Origin: Streptomyces sp. NBC_00224
GTDB taxonomy: Bacteria > Actinomycetota > Actinomycetes > Streptomycetales > Streptomycetaceae
Direction of reading: 5' to 3'
Assembly: GCF_041435195.1 (NCBI RefSeq)
Contig: NZ_CP108106.1
Coordinates: forward strand, 6,828,501 to 6,892,500
DNA: 64,000 nucleotides
Each line of letters opens with the position of its first letter. Within the stretch, counting starts at the first letter, position 1. The notes beneath the pieces are model-generated. The model saw only the letters and a program-made list of their open reading frames with translations. It did not search any database and had not been told where the DNA came from. The position numbers were made by a program, and so were the translations under genes. Of this stretch, positions 1-8,200 are shown in pieces.

Positions 1-2065
1 CCCCCCTGAGGGCTGCCTCCGCGGCAGTGCGTACCGAGCTCAGAGGGCTTTCCGAGGCCAGTTCTTCGACACGGTCGCGGTCGTCTTGCTGTGCAGCTTC
101 CAACCGGCCGCTGCGCACGTAGCCAGCGACTGCTTGGCTCGTGCCGGCGAGCGCCGACTCAGCGGCGGCCTGGCTCCACGGGGGGCCTGTCTTCAGAGTC
201 AGCAGGGCGAGCCTGCGGCCCTTGGCTTCAGCGGAGGCAGGGTCCGGGCCGGGCTGGGACGCCTCGGTGGCCAGGCGTTCGGCCTCGACTTGGAGGTCCT
301 TGCGCTGCTGGGCTGCCTTGGTCTTGTTCCTCTGGTCGAGCTCGTCCTTGGCTTTCAGGTCCTGGGCGCGCGCGATGCTCTCGTTCGTACGAGTGGTGAG
401 GGCTTCTGCTTCGACCTGGCGAGCCAGGTCATGGGTGGACTGGGCCTTGGCGGCAGCGCTGCTCGCCGCGTCTGCCGCTTCGGTGGCGGCTTTGGCGCGG
501 GCTTCGGACTGGGTCGCGGCAGTATCGGCCTCACCCGCATGGGTGGCTGCGTTGTCGGCGGCCTCGGCTGCCTTCTCCGCGTGTCCGGCGGCGGAATTGG
601 CCGCATCCCGGGATTGGCCCGCGGCGGTCGCCGCCTTCCGTGCCAGGGCTTCGGCCGCGAGGGCCGCGCGGTTCGCTTCCCTGGCGTGCCTGCGAGCTGC
701 GGCTGCGGCCTCGCGAGCCTCGGCGGAGCGGCTGTCCGCCTGGTCGACGTAGCTGCTGGCCTCCTCGGCGGCCGTGGCGGCATCGTTGGCGTTGCCACCG
801 GCGCTCAGGGCAGCGAGCGCGGCATCCCCTGCGGCGGACGCCGCGACACTAGCTTGGTTGGCGGCGTCGGCGGCCAGATGAGCACCCTTGGCGGCGGTCC
901 GCGCCCCCTCAGCCGCCTGACGCGCCGTCGAAGCCTTGGTCTTGTCCGAGGCGGCCGCGGCGGCTGCACTCTGGGCTCTGGACGCTGCCTGGGCAGCACC
1001 GGCGGCGGCAGCTGCGGCCTGCGAAGCCGCATTGGCCGCGATTCGGGCGGAGTTGTTGGCGGCGCGGGCCGCGTCGATCGCCTGCTGGGCAGCGGTCGCA
1101 GCCTGGTTGGCCGCCGTGGCCGCTTCCTTTGCCTTCGCGGCCGCTGTGTCGGCGTCGTTCTTGGCGAGCGCGGTCTCGGCGGCGGCCTTTTCGGCGTCCT
1201 TCTTTGCCTGCTTCGATGCGGTGACAGCACGTGCCGACGCATCCTTGGCGGCCTCCGTCTCCGCTGCGGCCTGTCGGCCTGCCTCCCGGGCCTGGATGGC
1301 GAGTTGGGCGACTGTGGCGTGTTCCTGGTCACGTGACCGTGCCACGTATTGGCCGACTTGGAGGAACTCCCGGATGTCGTCCGGCGTTCCGTTCAGCGCG
1401 ATTCGGCCTGCGGCCACCACATTGGATCCGCCGGTGCTCAGAATCTGCGCCAGCTCGATGCGATCGTCCTGATCGCGCTGGGTGTACTGACCCTGTTCCA
1501 GGAACGTGTTGACGTCCTCGGCGGTACCGCTGAGGGCTTTGCGACCGGCCTCTTGGACTCCTCGCCCACCCGCGCTGATGACCTGGGCCACCCGGACCCG
1601 CTGGTCCTGTTCGAGAGGGGCTTTCCAGCCATCTTTCAGAAAGGACTTGAGCTCCTCGGGGGTGCCTCCGAGGGCCTTGAGAGCTGCGTCTTGAACTCCG
1701 CGACCGCCCACATTGATGAGCTGGCCGGTTGCGACTCGGTTGTCCGCGAACTCTTCCTTGTCTTTGACCTGTTCAAGGAAGTACTTGACGTCTGATTCGC
1801 TGCCGAGCAGGGCAGCTTCCGCTGCGGCCTTCATTCCGGTTCCGCCGGTCTTCCACAGCTCCAGGACCTGTCCGCGAGCCGTGGGAGTGATGGATCCGGA
1901 GTCTGATTCGGCGGCGACTGGTTCTGCGGCTCTGGCCGGATCTGACCCCAAGAGGCCGGACAGGAGGATTGTGCACAACAGACTCAAGCACAGCGCGTGT
2001 ATCGCGCGAGGTGCCTTCCAAGTGGAGTCCTTCAAACGGGCTCTTCGTTTCAAAGCGGCACTCAT
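1..2065 (-). CDS. Secreted ALF-repeat, Ala-rich coiled-coil protein (3' part cut off by the window edge)
   Basis: An open frame runs on the minus strand from ATG at 2065 to the left edge without a stop, so about 688 codons are visible and the C-terminus is missing. The start begins MSAALKRRARLKDS, followed by a hydrophobic stretch (about residues 25-40) and an Ala-x-Ala site, so it is probably exported. From about residue 55 there are about four tandem repeats with the pattern GG..V..A...AL.G....(D/E)...FL, each about 45-50 residues, matching the ALF (short Streptomyces) repeat. After about residue 245 the protein becomes a long Ala/Lys/Glu/Gln-rich heptad-like helix (about 380 residues), and a further ALF-like unit (VRTAAEAALRG) begins at the window edge. 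Such proteins are often large secreted proteins with C-terminal toxin or hydrolase domains; whether this one has such a domain cannot be seen. Function unknown. The long plus-strand frames over this region are shadows. Confidence 0.85.
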   Translation of the reverse strand, partial: MSAALKRRARLKDSTWKAPRAIHALCLSLLCTILLSGLLGSDPARAAEPVAAESDSGSITPTARGQVLELWKTGGTGMKAAAEAALLGSESDVKYFLEQVKDKEEFADNRVATGQLINVGGRGVQDAALKALGGTPEELKSFLKDGWKAPLEQDQRVRVAQVISAGGRGVQEAGRKALSGTAEDVNTFLEQGQYTQRDQDDRIELAQILSTGGSNVVAAGRIALNGTPDDIREFLQVGQYVARSRDQEHATVAQLAIQAREAGRQAAAETEAAKDASARAVTASKQAKKDAEKAAAETALAKNDADTAAAKAKEAATAANQAATAAQQAIDAARAANNSARIAANAASQAAAAAAGAAQAASRAQSAAAAAASDKTKASTARQAAEGARTAAKGAHLAADAANQASVAASAAGDAALAALSAGGNANDAATAAEEASSYVDQADSRSAEAREAAAAARRHAREANRAALAAEALARKAATAAGQSRDAANSAAGHAEKAAEAADNAATHAGEADTAATQSEARAKAATEAADAASSAAAKAQSTHDLARQVEAEALTTRTNESIARAQDLKAKDELDQRNKTKAAQQRKDLQVEAERLATEASQPGPDPASAEAKGRRLALLTLKTGPPWSQAAAESALAGTSQAVAGYVRSGRLEAAQQDDRDRVEELASESPLSSVRTAAEAALRG

Positions 2066-2384
2066 CTCGCTGACTGGCAAGGCCAGTTGCCGCATTTCGG
2101 CGTCGAGAGCATATCCGGTGTCTTTACTGTGCCTTCACAGAGTCATGGTCGCTGACGGAGCGAAGGGTCAAGGTTGGCTCGAAAGCCTCGGTAGGTGCAT
2201 CACGCAGTGGGAGTGCGGCAGCTTCTGATATTGCACGGCGGTAGGGACCCTGTGAAGTTCCTGTGAAGCAGGTCACGTTGACACTCTGCGGCTGTCGTCG
2301 GATATTTTGAGTCGGGGATCTATTTTTCATTAGTTGTGCGTGGGGGGACGCAACTTGCAGTCACCCATGCCCGGAAGGATGTCG
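2066..2384. promoter_or_regulatory. Divergent intergenic region between the ALF protein and the 2385 gene
   Basis: No gene seen in these 319 bases. Rightward promoter candidate: TTGACA at 2278-2283, 17-base spacer, GATATT at 2301-2306. The octamer CTGTGAAG occurs at 2250-2257 and 2261-2268 as direct repeats one helical turn apart just upstream of the -35, and once more in the opposite orientation (CTTCACAG, 2133-2140), on the side of the leftward gene. A short inverted repeat, CTGGCAAGGCCAG (2073-2085), lies directly before the leftward ATG and could mask its ribosome-binding site. Confidence 0.5.
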
Positions 2385-2900
2385 GTGACTTCTCTCATCC
2401 GTAAGCTGATCATGGCCGGAAGTGCCACTGTCCTGGCGGTCATCGTCGGCGTTCCTGCTCTGGCCTCGGCTGCATCCAGCTCTGTTCCTGCGGCGACATC
2501 TGGTGTCACAGATCTGCCGCCTATCGGGGTTGAGGACTTCGCGTACCCCGGGGCGACCGGGATCGAAGCTGAAAAGAAGATCACGCTGATCAAGGGGGAC
2601 GGTCACATTGTGCTGGCCGACTCGTGCGACGGCTCACCCCAGCAAATCAAGGTGTGGACCCGGAACAACGACGGCAAGGACGTTTGCTTCCGCGCCATCG
2701 GTAAGTCGGGGTACCTGACGATGAAGATCGCTGAAGTCTGGGCTGTGGAGACTGGAGACCATCCGGTTACCGCCGACCTCACGGCCGATGGCGGCAAGAC
2801 CCATCAGAGCGTGGACGTAGGGCCCGGTCGCTTCAAGGCTGTGGGTGAGGCGAGCGGTTCTCAGCCGGCTGCGCTACTCGAACTGCGAGTGACTGGCTGA
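2385..2900 (+). CDS. Small secreted protein of unknown function
   Basis: 171 residues from GTG at 2385, chosen because GGAAGG (2373-2378) lies six bases upstream; earlier in-frame starts (TTG 2334, ATG 2367 and 2379) have no well-placed site. The N-terminus is a classical signal peptide: VTSLIRKLI, a hydrophobic core, then a PALASA cleavage-type site near residue 29. The mature part (about 140 residues) is soluble, with two Cys that could form a disulfide (in DSCDG and KDVCFRA). No family recognised. It lies between the ALF-repeat gene and the protease-like gene, in the same direction as the latter, and probably uses the promoter at 2278-2306. Confidence 0.7.
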   Translation: MTSLIRKLIMAGSATVLAVIVGVPALASAASSSVPAATSGVTDLPPIGVEDFAYPGATGIEAEKKITLIKGDGHIVLADSCDGSPQQIKVWTRNNDGKDVCFRAIGKSGYLTMKIAEVWAVETGDHPVTADLTADGGKTHQSVDVGPGRFKAVGEASGSQPAALLELRVTG

Positions 2901-3008
2901 AGATCACTGTGGGCTGACGTCCAGTGATTGCCGGGGCGTAAAAGGTAGAGATTGGCCAGGATTCTACGGCTGGTGGCAGACCGTAGAGTTGAGCGCTCGA
3001 CGAGAAAG

Positions 3009-4610
3009 ATGAGAATGACTAACAGGCGTTCGCGTTGGGCTTGGGTAACCGGCCTTGCGACTACTGCTGTTGTTGCCGGAACTATCGCAAGTTCCCCTGC
3101 TGGGGCGGTGGTTGGCGCTGCGGTTAGCGACGGCGCGTACTCGTTCGCAGTCAAGATCCATATCGGCGAAGGCCAGCGGACCTGCTCTGGCGCGCTCGTG
3201 GACCCCCAGTGGGTACTGACTGCCGCGAGCTGCTTTGCCGACAACCCTCAGCAAGGGTTCGACATTCCTGCTGGGGCACCCAAGTTGCAGGCTCGGGTCA
3301 CCCAGTCGGGTGGCAGTCTGGACAAGCTCGCCCTGCTTCGAAGCAGGGAGATCACCGAGCTGGTTCCTGCCAAGGGCCGCGACTTGGTCATGGCCAAAGT
3401 GAAGACGGGCTTCGCTCTGCCGCCGGGCCGCATACCGACTGGTTTCGAGCCTGCTTTCCCAGAAGCTGTCCCGATCCAGGTCGCTGTTCCGGGCCCGGCT
3501 GCAGGTGAGGAATTGCGCGTCGTCGGGTTCGGACGAACGAGGGACGAGTGGGTCCCGGACAGGCCCCACAGCGGATCGTTCGTTGTCGGGGCAGTTGGAG
3601 ACGCCAGCTTTGGTATCGACAAGAAGGCCGAGTCGGATGCAAGCCTGTGTAAGGGCGACGCGGGTGCTCCCGTCTTCCGGGAGAAGGGCAATAAGGTCGA
3701 GCTGGTCGGAATCAACAGCCGTTCCTGGCAGGGGGGGTGCTTCGGGGAGTCCGAGACCCGCACTGCCGCGTTCGAAACCCGCCTTGACGACGTCAACAGC
3801 TGGATCCAGAAGACCCGGCTGCCGGCGAAGCCCCCGGTGCTCAGCCCTCTGACCACAACTGCGGACTTCAACGGTGATGGCCGGACGGACGTCGCTGCCG
3901 TCCTTGGAGACGGTTCGCTGAGTGTCTTCTATGCCAATAGCAATGCGAACCTCGAGTACGGGCGCTTGCTGAGGGCGTATGACCCCAACTGGGGCGCGAT
4001 GAAGAGGATCGTGGGCGGCGACTTCAACGGTGACGGTCGGGCCGACGTCGCTGCCGTGGCTGAAGACGGCACGCTGAGGCTGTACGCGGGCAAGCCGGAC
4101 GGCGGCCTTGCTGATGGCAAGCAGATGTGGTCGGACCAGACGTGGAAGTCCGCGCTGCAACTCGCCCGCTACAAGGCCGACGGCTCGGGCCGGGATGGCC
4201 TCCTGGCTGTTAGGGGTGATGGCGTGCTTGCGTCATATTCGGCGAGTGCGGACGGAGTGCTCAGCCTTCAGAAGAATGGCATGTGGCGGGACAACAGCTG
4301 GCAGACCATGAAGCAGGTGACCACCGGCGACTTCAACGGGGATGGTCGCGACGACATCGCAGCCATTGCGAGTGACGGTGAACTGCGTGGCTATAACGGA
4401 AACGCCAAGGGCTTGTTCGACGATGGCATTGTCATGTGGCGGGACAAGTCGTGGGCGGGCGCCAACGCCGTTCTCGGCGGAGACGTCAACGGCGATGGCA
4501 AGTTCGACCTAGTGGGACTGTGGACCGGTTCACAGGCGCTGAGGCTCTACAAGGGCAATGGCAAGTCTGCCTTCGCGGACGCCGTGGCCATGTGGCCGCA
4601 GGCTTCCTGA
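3009..4610 (+). CDS. Secreted S1-family pseudoprotease with C-terminal FG-GAP repeats
   Basis: 533 residues from ATG 3009 (ATG 3015 is an equally good start, with GAGAAAG six bases before it). Signal peptide about 1-33 ending SSPAGA. Residues about 38-265 are a trypsin-like domain with the usual landmarks (TCSGALVDPQWVLTAASCF, DLVMAKV, SLCKGDAGAPVF, ELVGINS), but the catalytic His of the AAHC motif is Ser74 and the catalytic Ser of GDSGGP is Ala218; only the Asp position (D125) is kept. A peptidase of this class needs both, so it is probably not proteolytic. Residues about 283-533 hold about five FG-GAP/VCBS blades with calcium-binding D.NGDG..D loops (DFNGDGRTD, DFNGDGRAD, DFNGDGRDD, DVNGDGKFD), enough for a partial beta-propeller. 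It probably acts outside the cell in binding rather than cleavage. The FG-GAP array links it to the four following genes, though their repeats are of a different subtype. Confidence 0.85.
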   Translation: MRMTNRRSRWAWVTGLATTAVVAGTIASSPAGAVVGAAVSDGAYSFAVKIHIGEGQRTCSGALVDPQWVLTAASCFADNPQQGFDIPAGAPKLQARVTQSGGSLDKLALLRSREITELVPAKGRDLVMAKVKTGFALPPGRIPTGFEPAFPEAVPIQVAVPGPAAGEELRVVGFGRTRDEWVPDRPHSGSFVVGAVGDASFGIDKKAESDASLCKGDAGAPVFREKGNKVELVGINSRSWQGGCFGESETRTAAFETRLDDVNSWIQKTRLPAKPPVLSPLTTTADFNGDGRTDVAAVLGDGSLSVFYANSNANLEYGRLLRAYDPNWGAMKRIVGGDFNGDGRADVAAVAEDGTLRLYAGKPDGGLADGKQMWSDQTWKSALQLARYKADGSGRDGLLAVRGDGVLASYSASADGVLSLQKNGMWRDNSWQTMKQVTTGDFNGDGRDDIAAIASDGELRGYNGNAKGLFDDGIVMWRDKSWAGANAVLGGDVNGDGKFDLVGLWTGSQALRLYKGNGKSAFADAVAMWPQAS

Positions 4611-4635
4611 TATCGGCACTCGCCGAGTCATAAGG

Positions 4636-4672
4636 GAATGGGCCGTACTCCGGGAGGGAGTACGGCCCATTC
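4636..4672. terminator. Bidirectional hairpin between convergent genes
   Basis: Perfect 15-bp stem, GAATGGGCCGTACTC at 4636-4650 with its complement at 4658-4672 and a 7-base loop, between the stop of the pseudoprotease gene and the stop of the leftward FG-GAP gene. It has no U-tract, as is usual for Streptomyces terminators. Confidence 0.8.
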
Positions 4673-4704
4673 GCGTGTCTCAAGACCTCACTGTGGTCCC
4701 GGGA

Positions 4705-5634
4705 TCAGAACAGCAGGCGGTAGGTGTTCCAGCCGCCGTTGCCGATCTTCACGCGGGACTTGTACGGGGAGGACGCGTTGCCCGTGCCCGAGTAGCGCCA
4801 CAGGGAGCCGTCGTTGCCGCGGGCGATCAGGTCCGTCTTGCCGTCGTAGTCGACGTCGCCGGTGGAGATGAGGGTGTTGTACGTGTCCCACCCTCCACCG
4901 ATCTTGGTGCGGCCCTCGAACGGGGCCTTGTAGTTGCCCGTTCCCTTGTAGAGCCACAGGTTGCCCGAGCCGTCGCGAGCGACGATGTCGGCCTTGCCGT
5001 CGCCGGTCAGGTCGCCGTTACCCGCGATCTGGTTGTACTGGCCCCAGCCGCCGCCGACCTTGTAGCGCGAGGTCAGCTTGCCGTCGCCGTAGCCGAGGTA
5101 GATGTACAGGTTGCCGCTGCCGTCCCGGGCGAGCAGGTCGCCCGCTCCGGCGCCGCCGAGGTTGCCCACGGACCAGATGTGGTTGTAGGTGTTCCAGCCG
5201 CCGCCGACGGTGAACTCGCCGATGTCCCACATGAAGTAGCGGAGGTAGCCGTCGGCGCTGCGGTACCAGACGCCGTCCGAGTGGCCGTCGCCGTTGTGGT
5301 CGACCTGGGTGAGGTCCTTCTCGTTGCTCCAGTTCTCACCGGACTTCACGCGGTCGCTGAGACCACCCTTGCCGTCGGGCGCGTAGCTGTACAGGTAGCC
5401 GTTGCTGGCGAAGCCGTACAGCGCGTTCCGAGTCGTGTCCGCGACCGCGGACGAGCGCAGGCCGGCCGGCGCGTGCGCCTTGGCGGCCCCGTCCTTGGCG
5501 GACTTGGCGGGGTTCTCGGCGGCAACGGCGGAAGCGCCCGTCGCGACGAGCGCGGCGGTGATCGCCGCGGCGGCGAGGCGCGAGGCTATGCGTCCGCGCG
5601 TACGGCCAGAAGTCTTGGCCACGTATTTCTCCAT
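4705..5634 (-). CDS. Secreted FG-GAP/VCBS repeat protein, tandem paralogue 1
   Basis: 309 residues, ATG at 5634. The N-terminus (MEKYVAKTSGRTRGRIASRL, then a hydrophobic core and ATGASAVA) is shared with the three genes to the right and looks like a Sec signal peptide with a long basic n-region. The rest is about six repeats of roughly 45-50 residues containing GGGWNTYN-type turns and D.TGDGK.D(I/L).AR..(D/S)G.L(W/Y).Y.G.G loops; the acidic GDG loops resemble calcium-binding FG-GAP blades. A one-domain propeller is likely. No enzyme motif is visible. No strong Shine-Dalgarno precedes the ATG. Its upstream region keeps the family -10 (AACGAT, 5692-5697) but has no good -35, so expression may be lower than that of its paralogues. 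Confidence 0.85.
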   Translation of the reverse strand: MEKYVAKTSGRTRGRIASRLAAAAITAALVATGASAVAAENPAKSAKDGAAKAHAPAGLRSSAVADTTRNALYGFASNGYLYSYAPDGKGGLSDRVKSGENWSNEKDLTQVDHNGDGHSDGVWYRSADGYLRYFMWDIGEFTVGGGWNTYNHIWSVGNLGGAGAGDLLARDGSGNLYIYLGYGDGKLTSRYKVGGGWGQYNQIAGNGDLTGDGKADIVARDGSGNLWLYKGTGNYKAPFEGRTKIGGGWDTYNTLISTGDVDYDGKTDLIARGNDGSLWRYSGTGNASSPYKSRVKIGNGGWNTYRLLF

Positions 5635-5774
5635 GGAGTTGTTGAGACATGGCGCGCCTCACGAGGTGCGGCTCGCCACAGGATCAACGAGATCGTTTCA
5701 CGGCTTTCTCACATCTTCCAAACAAGTTTGTGCGGGAATCGTCACGTCCGGTTGGCGACGCGTCCTCGGACGCC

Positions 5775-5808
5775 GAAGGGCCGCACCGCCGAAGCGGTAC
5801 GGCCCTTC
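5775..5808 (-). terminator. Terminator hairpin of FG-GAP paralogue 2
   Basis: 15-bp stem with one G-T pair (GAAGGGCCGCACCGC at 5775-5789 against 5794-5808), four-base loop, 32 bases beyond the stop of the gene at 5840. The same GGGCCGCA stem sequence recurs after the next two paralogues. Confidence 0.8.
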
Positions 5809-5839
5809 GTCACGTCAGACGTGGGGTACTGCGGGTCGA

Positions 5840-6784
5840 TCAGAAGAACAGCCGGTAGGTGTTCCAGCCGCTCGTGCCGATCTTCGTGCGGCCCTGGAAC
5901 GGGGACGCGGCGTTGCCGGTGCCCTTGTACAGGTACAGCGCGCCCGAACCGTCGCGGCCGATGAGGTCGGCCTTGCCGTCCAGGTCGATGTCGCCCGCGG
6001 CGAAGATCGAGTTGTAGGTGTTCCACCCACCACCGATCTTGGTGCGGCCCTCGAACGGCGCCTTGTAGTTGCCGGTGCCCTTGTAGAGCCACAGCGTGCC
6101 GTCGCCGCCGCGCGCCACGATGTCGGCCTTGCCGTCGCCGGTCAGGTCGCCGTTGCCCGCGATCTGGGTGTACTGGCCCCAGCCGCCGCCGACCGTGTAG
6201 CGGGACGTCATCTTGCCGGTGCCGTAGCCCAGGTACAGGTACAGCGTGCCCGAGGAGTCGCGGCCGAGCAGGTCACCGGCACCGGCGCCGCCCAGGTTGC
6301 CCGGGGAGAGCAGGGTGTTGTACGTGTTCCAGCCGCCACCCACGGTCGACGGGTTGGAACCGTCGCTCGGCGCGTAGTACAGGTTGCCGTTGTAGTCGGC
6401 CTCCCAGGCGCCGTCCGCCAGGTTGTCGGCGTCCTGGTCGACCTGGCCGACCCACTTGAAGGCCCAGCCCGTGTTGCCCGGGAAGTCCACGCGGGACTCA
6501 AGGCCGCCGTTGCCGTCCGGCGCGTAGTAATAGACGGTGTTCGACTTGTCGATGCCGTACAGGCCGAACACCGGAGCGTCGCCCACGTTGGACGCCTGCG
6601 CGCTCGTCAGGGCGCCCTTGGCCGGCTTGGCCGCCGGAGCCTTGAACGGCTTCGCCGAGGGGTTGTCGGCGGCGAACGCGGAGGCGCCCGTGCCGACGAG
6701 GGCGGCGGTAACCGCCGCGGCAGCGAGACGGGAAGCTATCCGTCCACGCTTACGGCCAGAGATCTTGGCCACGTATGTCTCCAT
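5840..6784 (-). CDS. Secreted FG-GAP/VCBS repeat protein, tandem paralogue 2
   Basis: 314 residues, ATG at 6784. Same signal-peptide block (METYVAKISGRKRGRIASRL, ending GTGASAFA) and repeat architecture as its neighbours. The N-terminal 110 residues after the signal are the most diverged part of the family, whereas the C-terminal blades are almost identical between paralogues: the blade GDLTGDGKADIVARGGDGT and the following KGTGNYKAPFEGRTKIGGGW are the same as in the gene at 7022. That pattern suggests recent duplication or gene conversion of the blade region. Ends NTYRLFF. No enzymatic motif; probably an extracellular binding or surface protein. Confidence 0.85.
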   Translation of the reverse strand: METYVAKISGRKRGRIASRLAAAAVTAALVGTGASAFAADNPSAKPFKAPAAKPAKGALTSAQASNVGDAPVFGLYGIDKSNTVYYYAPDGNGGLESRVDFPGNTGWAFKWVGQVDQDADNLADGAWEADYNGNLYYAPSDGSNPSTVGGGWNTYNTLLSPGNLGGAGAGDLLGRDSSGTLYLYLGYGTGKMTSRYTVGGGWGQYTQIAGNGDLTGDGKADIVARGGDGTLWLYKGTGNYKAPFEGRTKIGGGWNTYNSIFAAGDIDLDGKADLIGRDGSGALYLYKGTGNAASPFQGRTKIGTSGWNTYRLFF

Positions 6785-6843
6785 TGGTCGTGATTGAGAC
6801 GTGGTGCGGCTCGGGTGTCGAGTCGCGTCACGAGTTCAGCGGA

Positions 6844-6871
6844 ATCGTTTCACGACTCCTTTACCTGTCAA
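6844..6871 (-). promoter_or_regulatory. Promoter of FG-GAP paralogue 2
   Basis: Reading leftward: TTGACA (6866-6871), 16-base spacer containing GTAAAGGAGT, then AACGAT (6844-6849), about 60 bases before the ATG. The same layout precedes paralogues 3 and 4, so conservation supports it as a vegetative-sigma-type promoter. Confidence 0.7.
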
Positions 6872-6951
6872 CCCGCTTAGCGACAAACGGGATCAAGACA
6901 ACAGCTATTTCTCGCCCCCTGTTCACCTGCTGTGTCCCGAAAACACCCAAA

Positions 6952-6983
6952 AGGGCCGCATTCCTCGACGGGAATGCGGCCCT
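6952..6983 (-). terminator. Terminator hairpin of FG-GAP paralogue 3
   Basis: 13-bp perfect stem (AGGGCCGCATTCC at 6952-6964, complement 6971-6983) with a 6-base loop, about 40 bases past the stop at 7022 on the minus strand. Confidence 0.8.
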
Positions 6984-7021
6984 CCGGTTTATGCCGTGGC
7001 GCCGTGCTGCGCGCGGAGGCG

Positions 7022-7996
7022 TCAGAACAGCAGTCGGTACGTGTTCCAGCCGCCGTTGCCTATCTTGACGCGCGGCTTGTACGGGGACGCGGCGTTGCCC
7101 GTGCCCTTGTACAGCCACAGCGCGCCCGCGGCGTCGCGCCCGAGCAGGTCGGTGGTGCCGTCGAGGTCCACGTCGCCCGAGGAGACGAGGGCGTTGTAGG
7201 TGTTCCAGCCGCCACCGATCTTGGTGCGGCCCTCGAAGGGTGCCTTGTAGTTGCCGGTGCCCTTGTAGAGCCACAGCGTGCCGTCGCCGCCGCGCGCCAC
7301 GATGTCGGCCTTGCCGTCACCCGTGAGGTCGCCGTTGCCCGCGAGCGCCGTGTACTGGCCCCAGCCGCCGCCCACCAGGTAGCGGGACGTGAGCTTGCCG
7401 GTGCCGTAGCCCAGGTAGAGGTACAGGTTGCCCGAGGAGTCGCGGCCCAGCAGGTCGCCGGCGCCCGCGCCGCCCAGGTTGCCCGGGGACAGCAGGGTGT
7501 TGTAGGTGTTCCAGCCGCCGCCGACGGTGGTGTTCTCAAGCTCGACGTACGGCTCGTACGTCATCGTGCCCTTGGTGTCCCACTTCCAGAGGCCGTCCGC
7601 GACGCCGTCGGCGTCGTTGTCGACCTGGGCGCCGTTCTTCAGACCGCCCTGGCCCTCGTCGAGCTGCATCTTGGGCGAGAAGCCGCCCTCGAAGTCCGGC
7701 AGATAGGCGTAGCTGTTGCCGGAGCGGTCCACGCCGATCAGCGGGAAGACCGGGTAGGCGCCGTTGGGGTCGTCCGCCTTCGTGACGCCGTGCTTGGCGC
7801 CCTTCGCCGCGGCGTGCGCGGCGGCCTTGGCGGCGGCGGCCTTCACCGACGCCTTGGCGGACGGGGTCGGGTTGTCGGCCGCGAACGCGGAGGCGCCGGT
7901 GCCGACGAGGGCGGCGGCAGCCGCCACGGCAGCGAGACGGAGGGCGGCTCTCCGCCCGCGCGTACGGCCAGAAGTCTTGGCCACGTATCTCTCCAT
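7022..7996 (-). CDS. Secreted FG-GAP/VCBS repeat protein, tandem paralogue 3
   Basis: 324 residues from ATG 7996; the frame is open further upstream but the family N-terminus (MERYVAKTSGRTRGR) fixes this start. Signal peptide ends near GTGASAFA, followed by an Ala/Lys-rich linker (SAKASVKAAAAKAAAHAAAK) that the other copies have in shorter form. Then come a diverged N-terminal blade region and four closely conserved GGGW..Y/GDGK.D blades ending NTYRLLF. It shares long identical blade segments with the 5840 and 8201 genes. Role unknown; likely an extracellular propeller. Confidence 0.85.
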   Translation of the reverse strand: MERYVAKTSGRTRGRRAALRLAAVAAAAALVGTGASAFAADNPTPSAKASVKAAAAKAAAHAAAKGAKHGVTKADDPNGAYPVFPLIGVDRSGNSYAYLPDFEGGFSPKMQLDEGQGGLKNGAQVDNDADGVADGLWKWDTKGTMTYEPYVELENTTVGGGWNTYNTLLSPGNLGGAGAGDLLGRDSSGNLYLYLGYGTGKLTSRYLVGGGWGQYTALAGNGDLTGDGKADIVARGGDGTLWLYKGTGNYKAPFEGRTKIGGGWNTYNALVSSGDVDLDGTTDLLGRDAAGALWLYKGTGNAASPYKPRVKIGNGGWNTYRLLF

Positions 7997-8070
7997 AGAG
8001 TCGATGAGCCATGACGCGGCACCGGGCATCCCTGCGAACCGTGCGCCGGACACGTCACGCGATCATCGAG

Positions 8071-8098
8071 ATCCTTACACAACTCCTTTACCTGTCAA
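8071..8098 (-). promoter_or_regulatory. Promoter of FG-GAP paralogue 3
   Basis: TTGACA (8093-8098), 16-base spacer, AAGGAT (8071-8076), same arrangement as at 6844-6871 and 9291-9318. Confidence 0.7.
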
Positions 8099-8146
8099 CC
8101 TGTTTGAGTGCGGAACAGCGACAGAGGGCGGACGCGGGGGCAACGG

Positions 8147-8182
8147 AAAGGGCCGCACCCTCTTCCGGGAGTGCGGCCCTTT
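8147..8182 (-). terminator. Terminator hairpin of FG-GAP paralogue 4
   Basis: Stem AAAGGGCCGCAC... (8147-8160) against GGGAGTGCGGCCCTTT (8167-8182), 19 bases past the stop of the gene at 8201. It shares its stem core with the terminators of paralogues 2 and 3. Confidence 0.8.
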
Positions 8183-8200
8183 GCGCAGTGGATCAAGACA

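Noticed and set aside
86..2228. Several long plus-strand frames over the ALF-repeat gene
   Set aside because: The reverse strand has a continuous frame with signal peptide and ALF repeats; the plus-strand frames are Arg/Gly/Ser-rich shadows with no start site.
2964..4160. 398-residue minus-strand frame over the pseudoprotease gene
   Set aside because: Composition is random and it lies antisense to a gene with recognisable trypsin and FG-GAP motifs.
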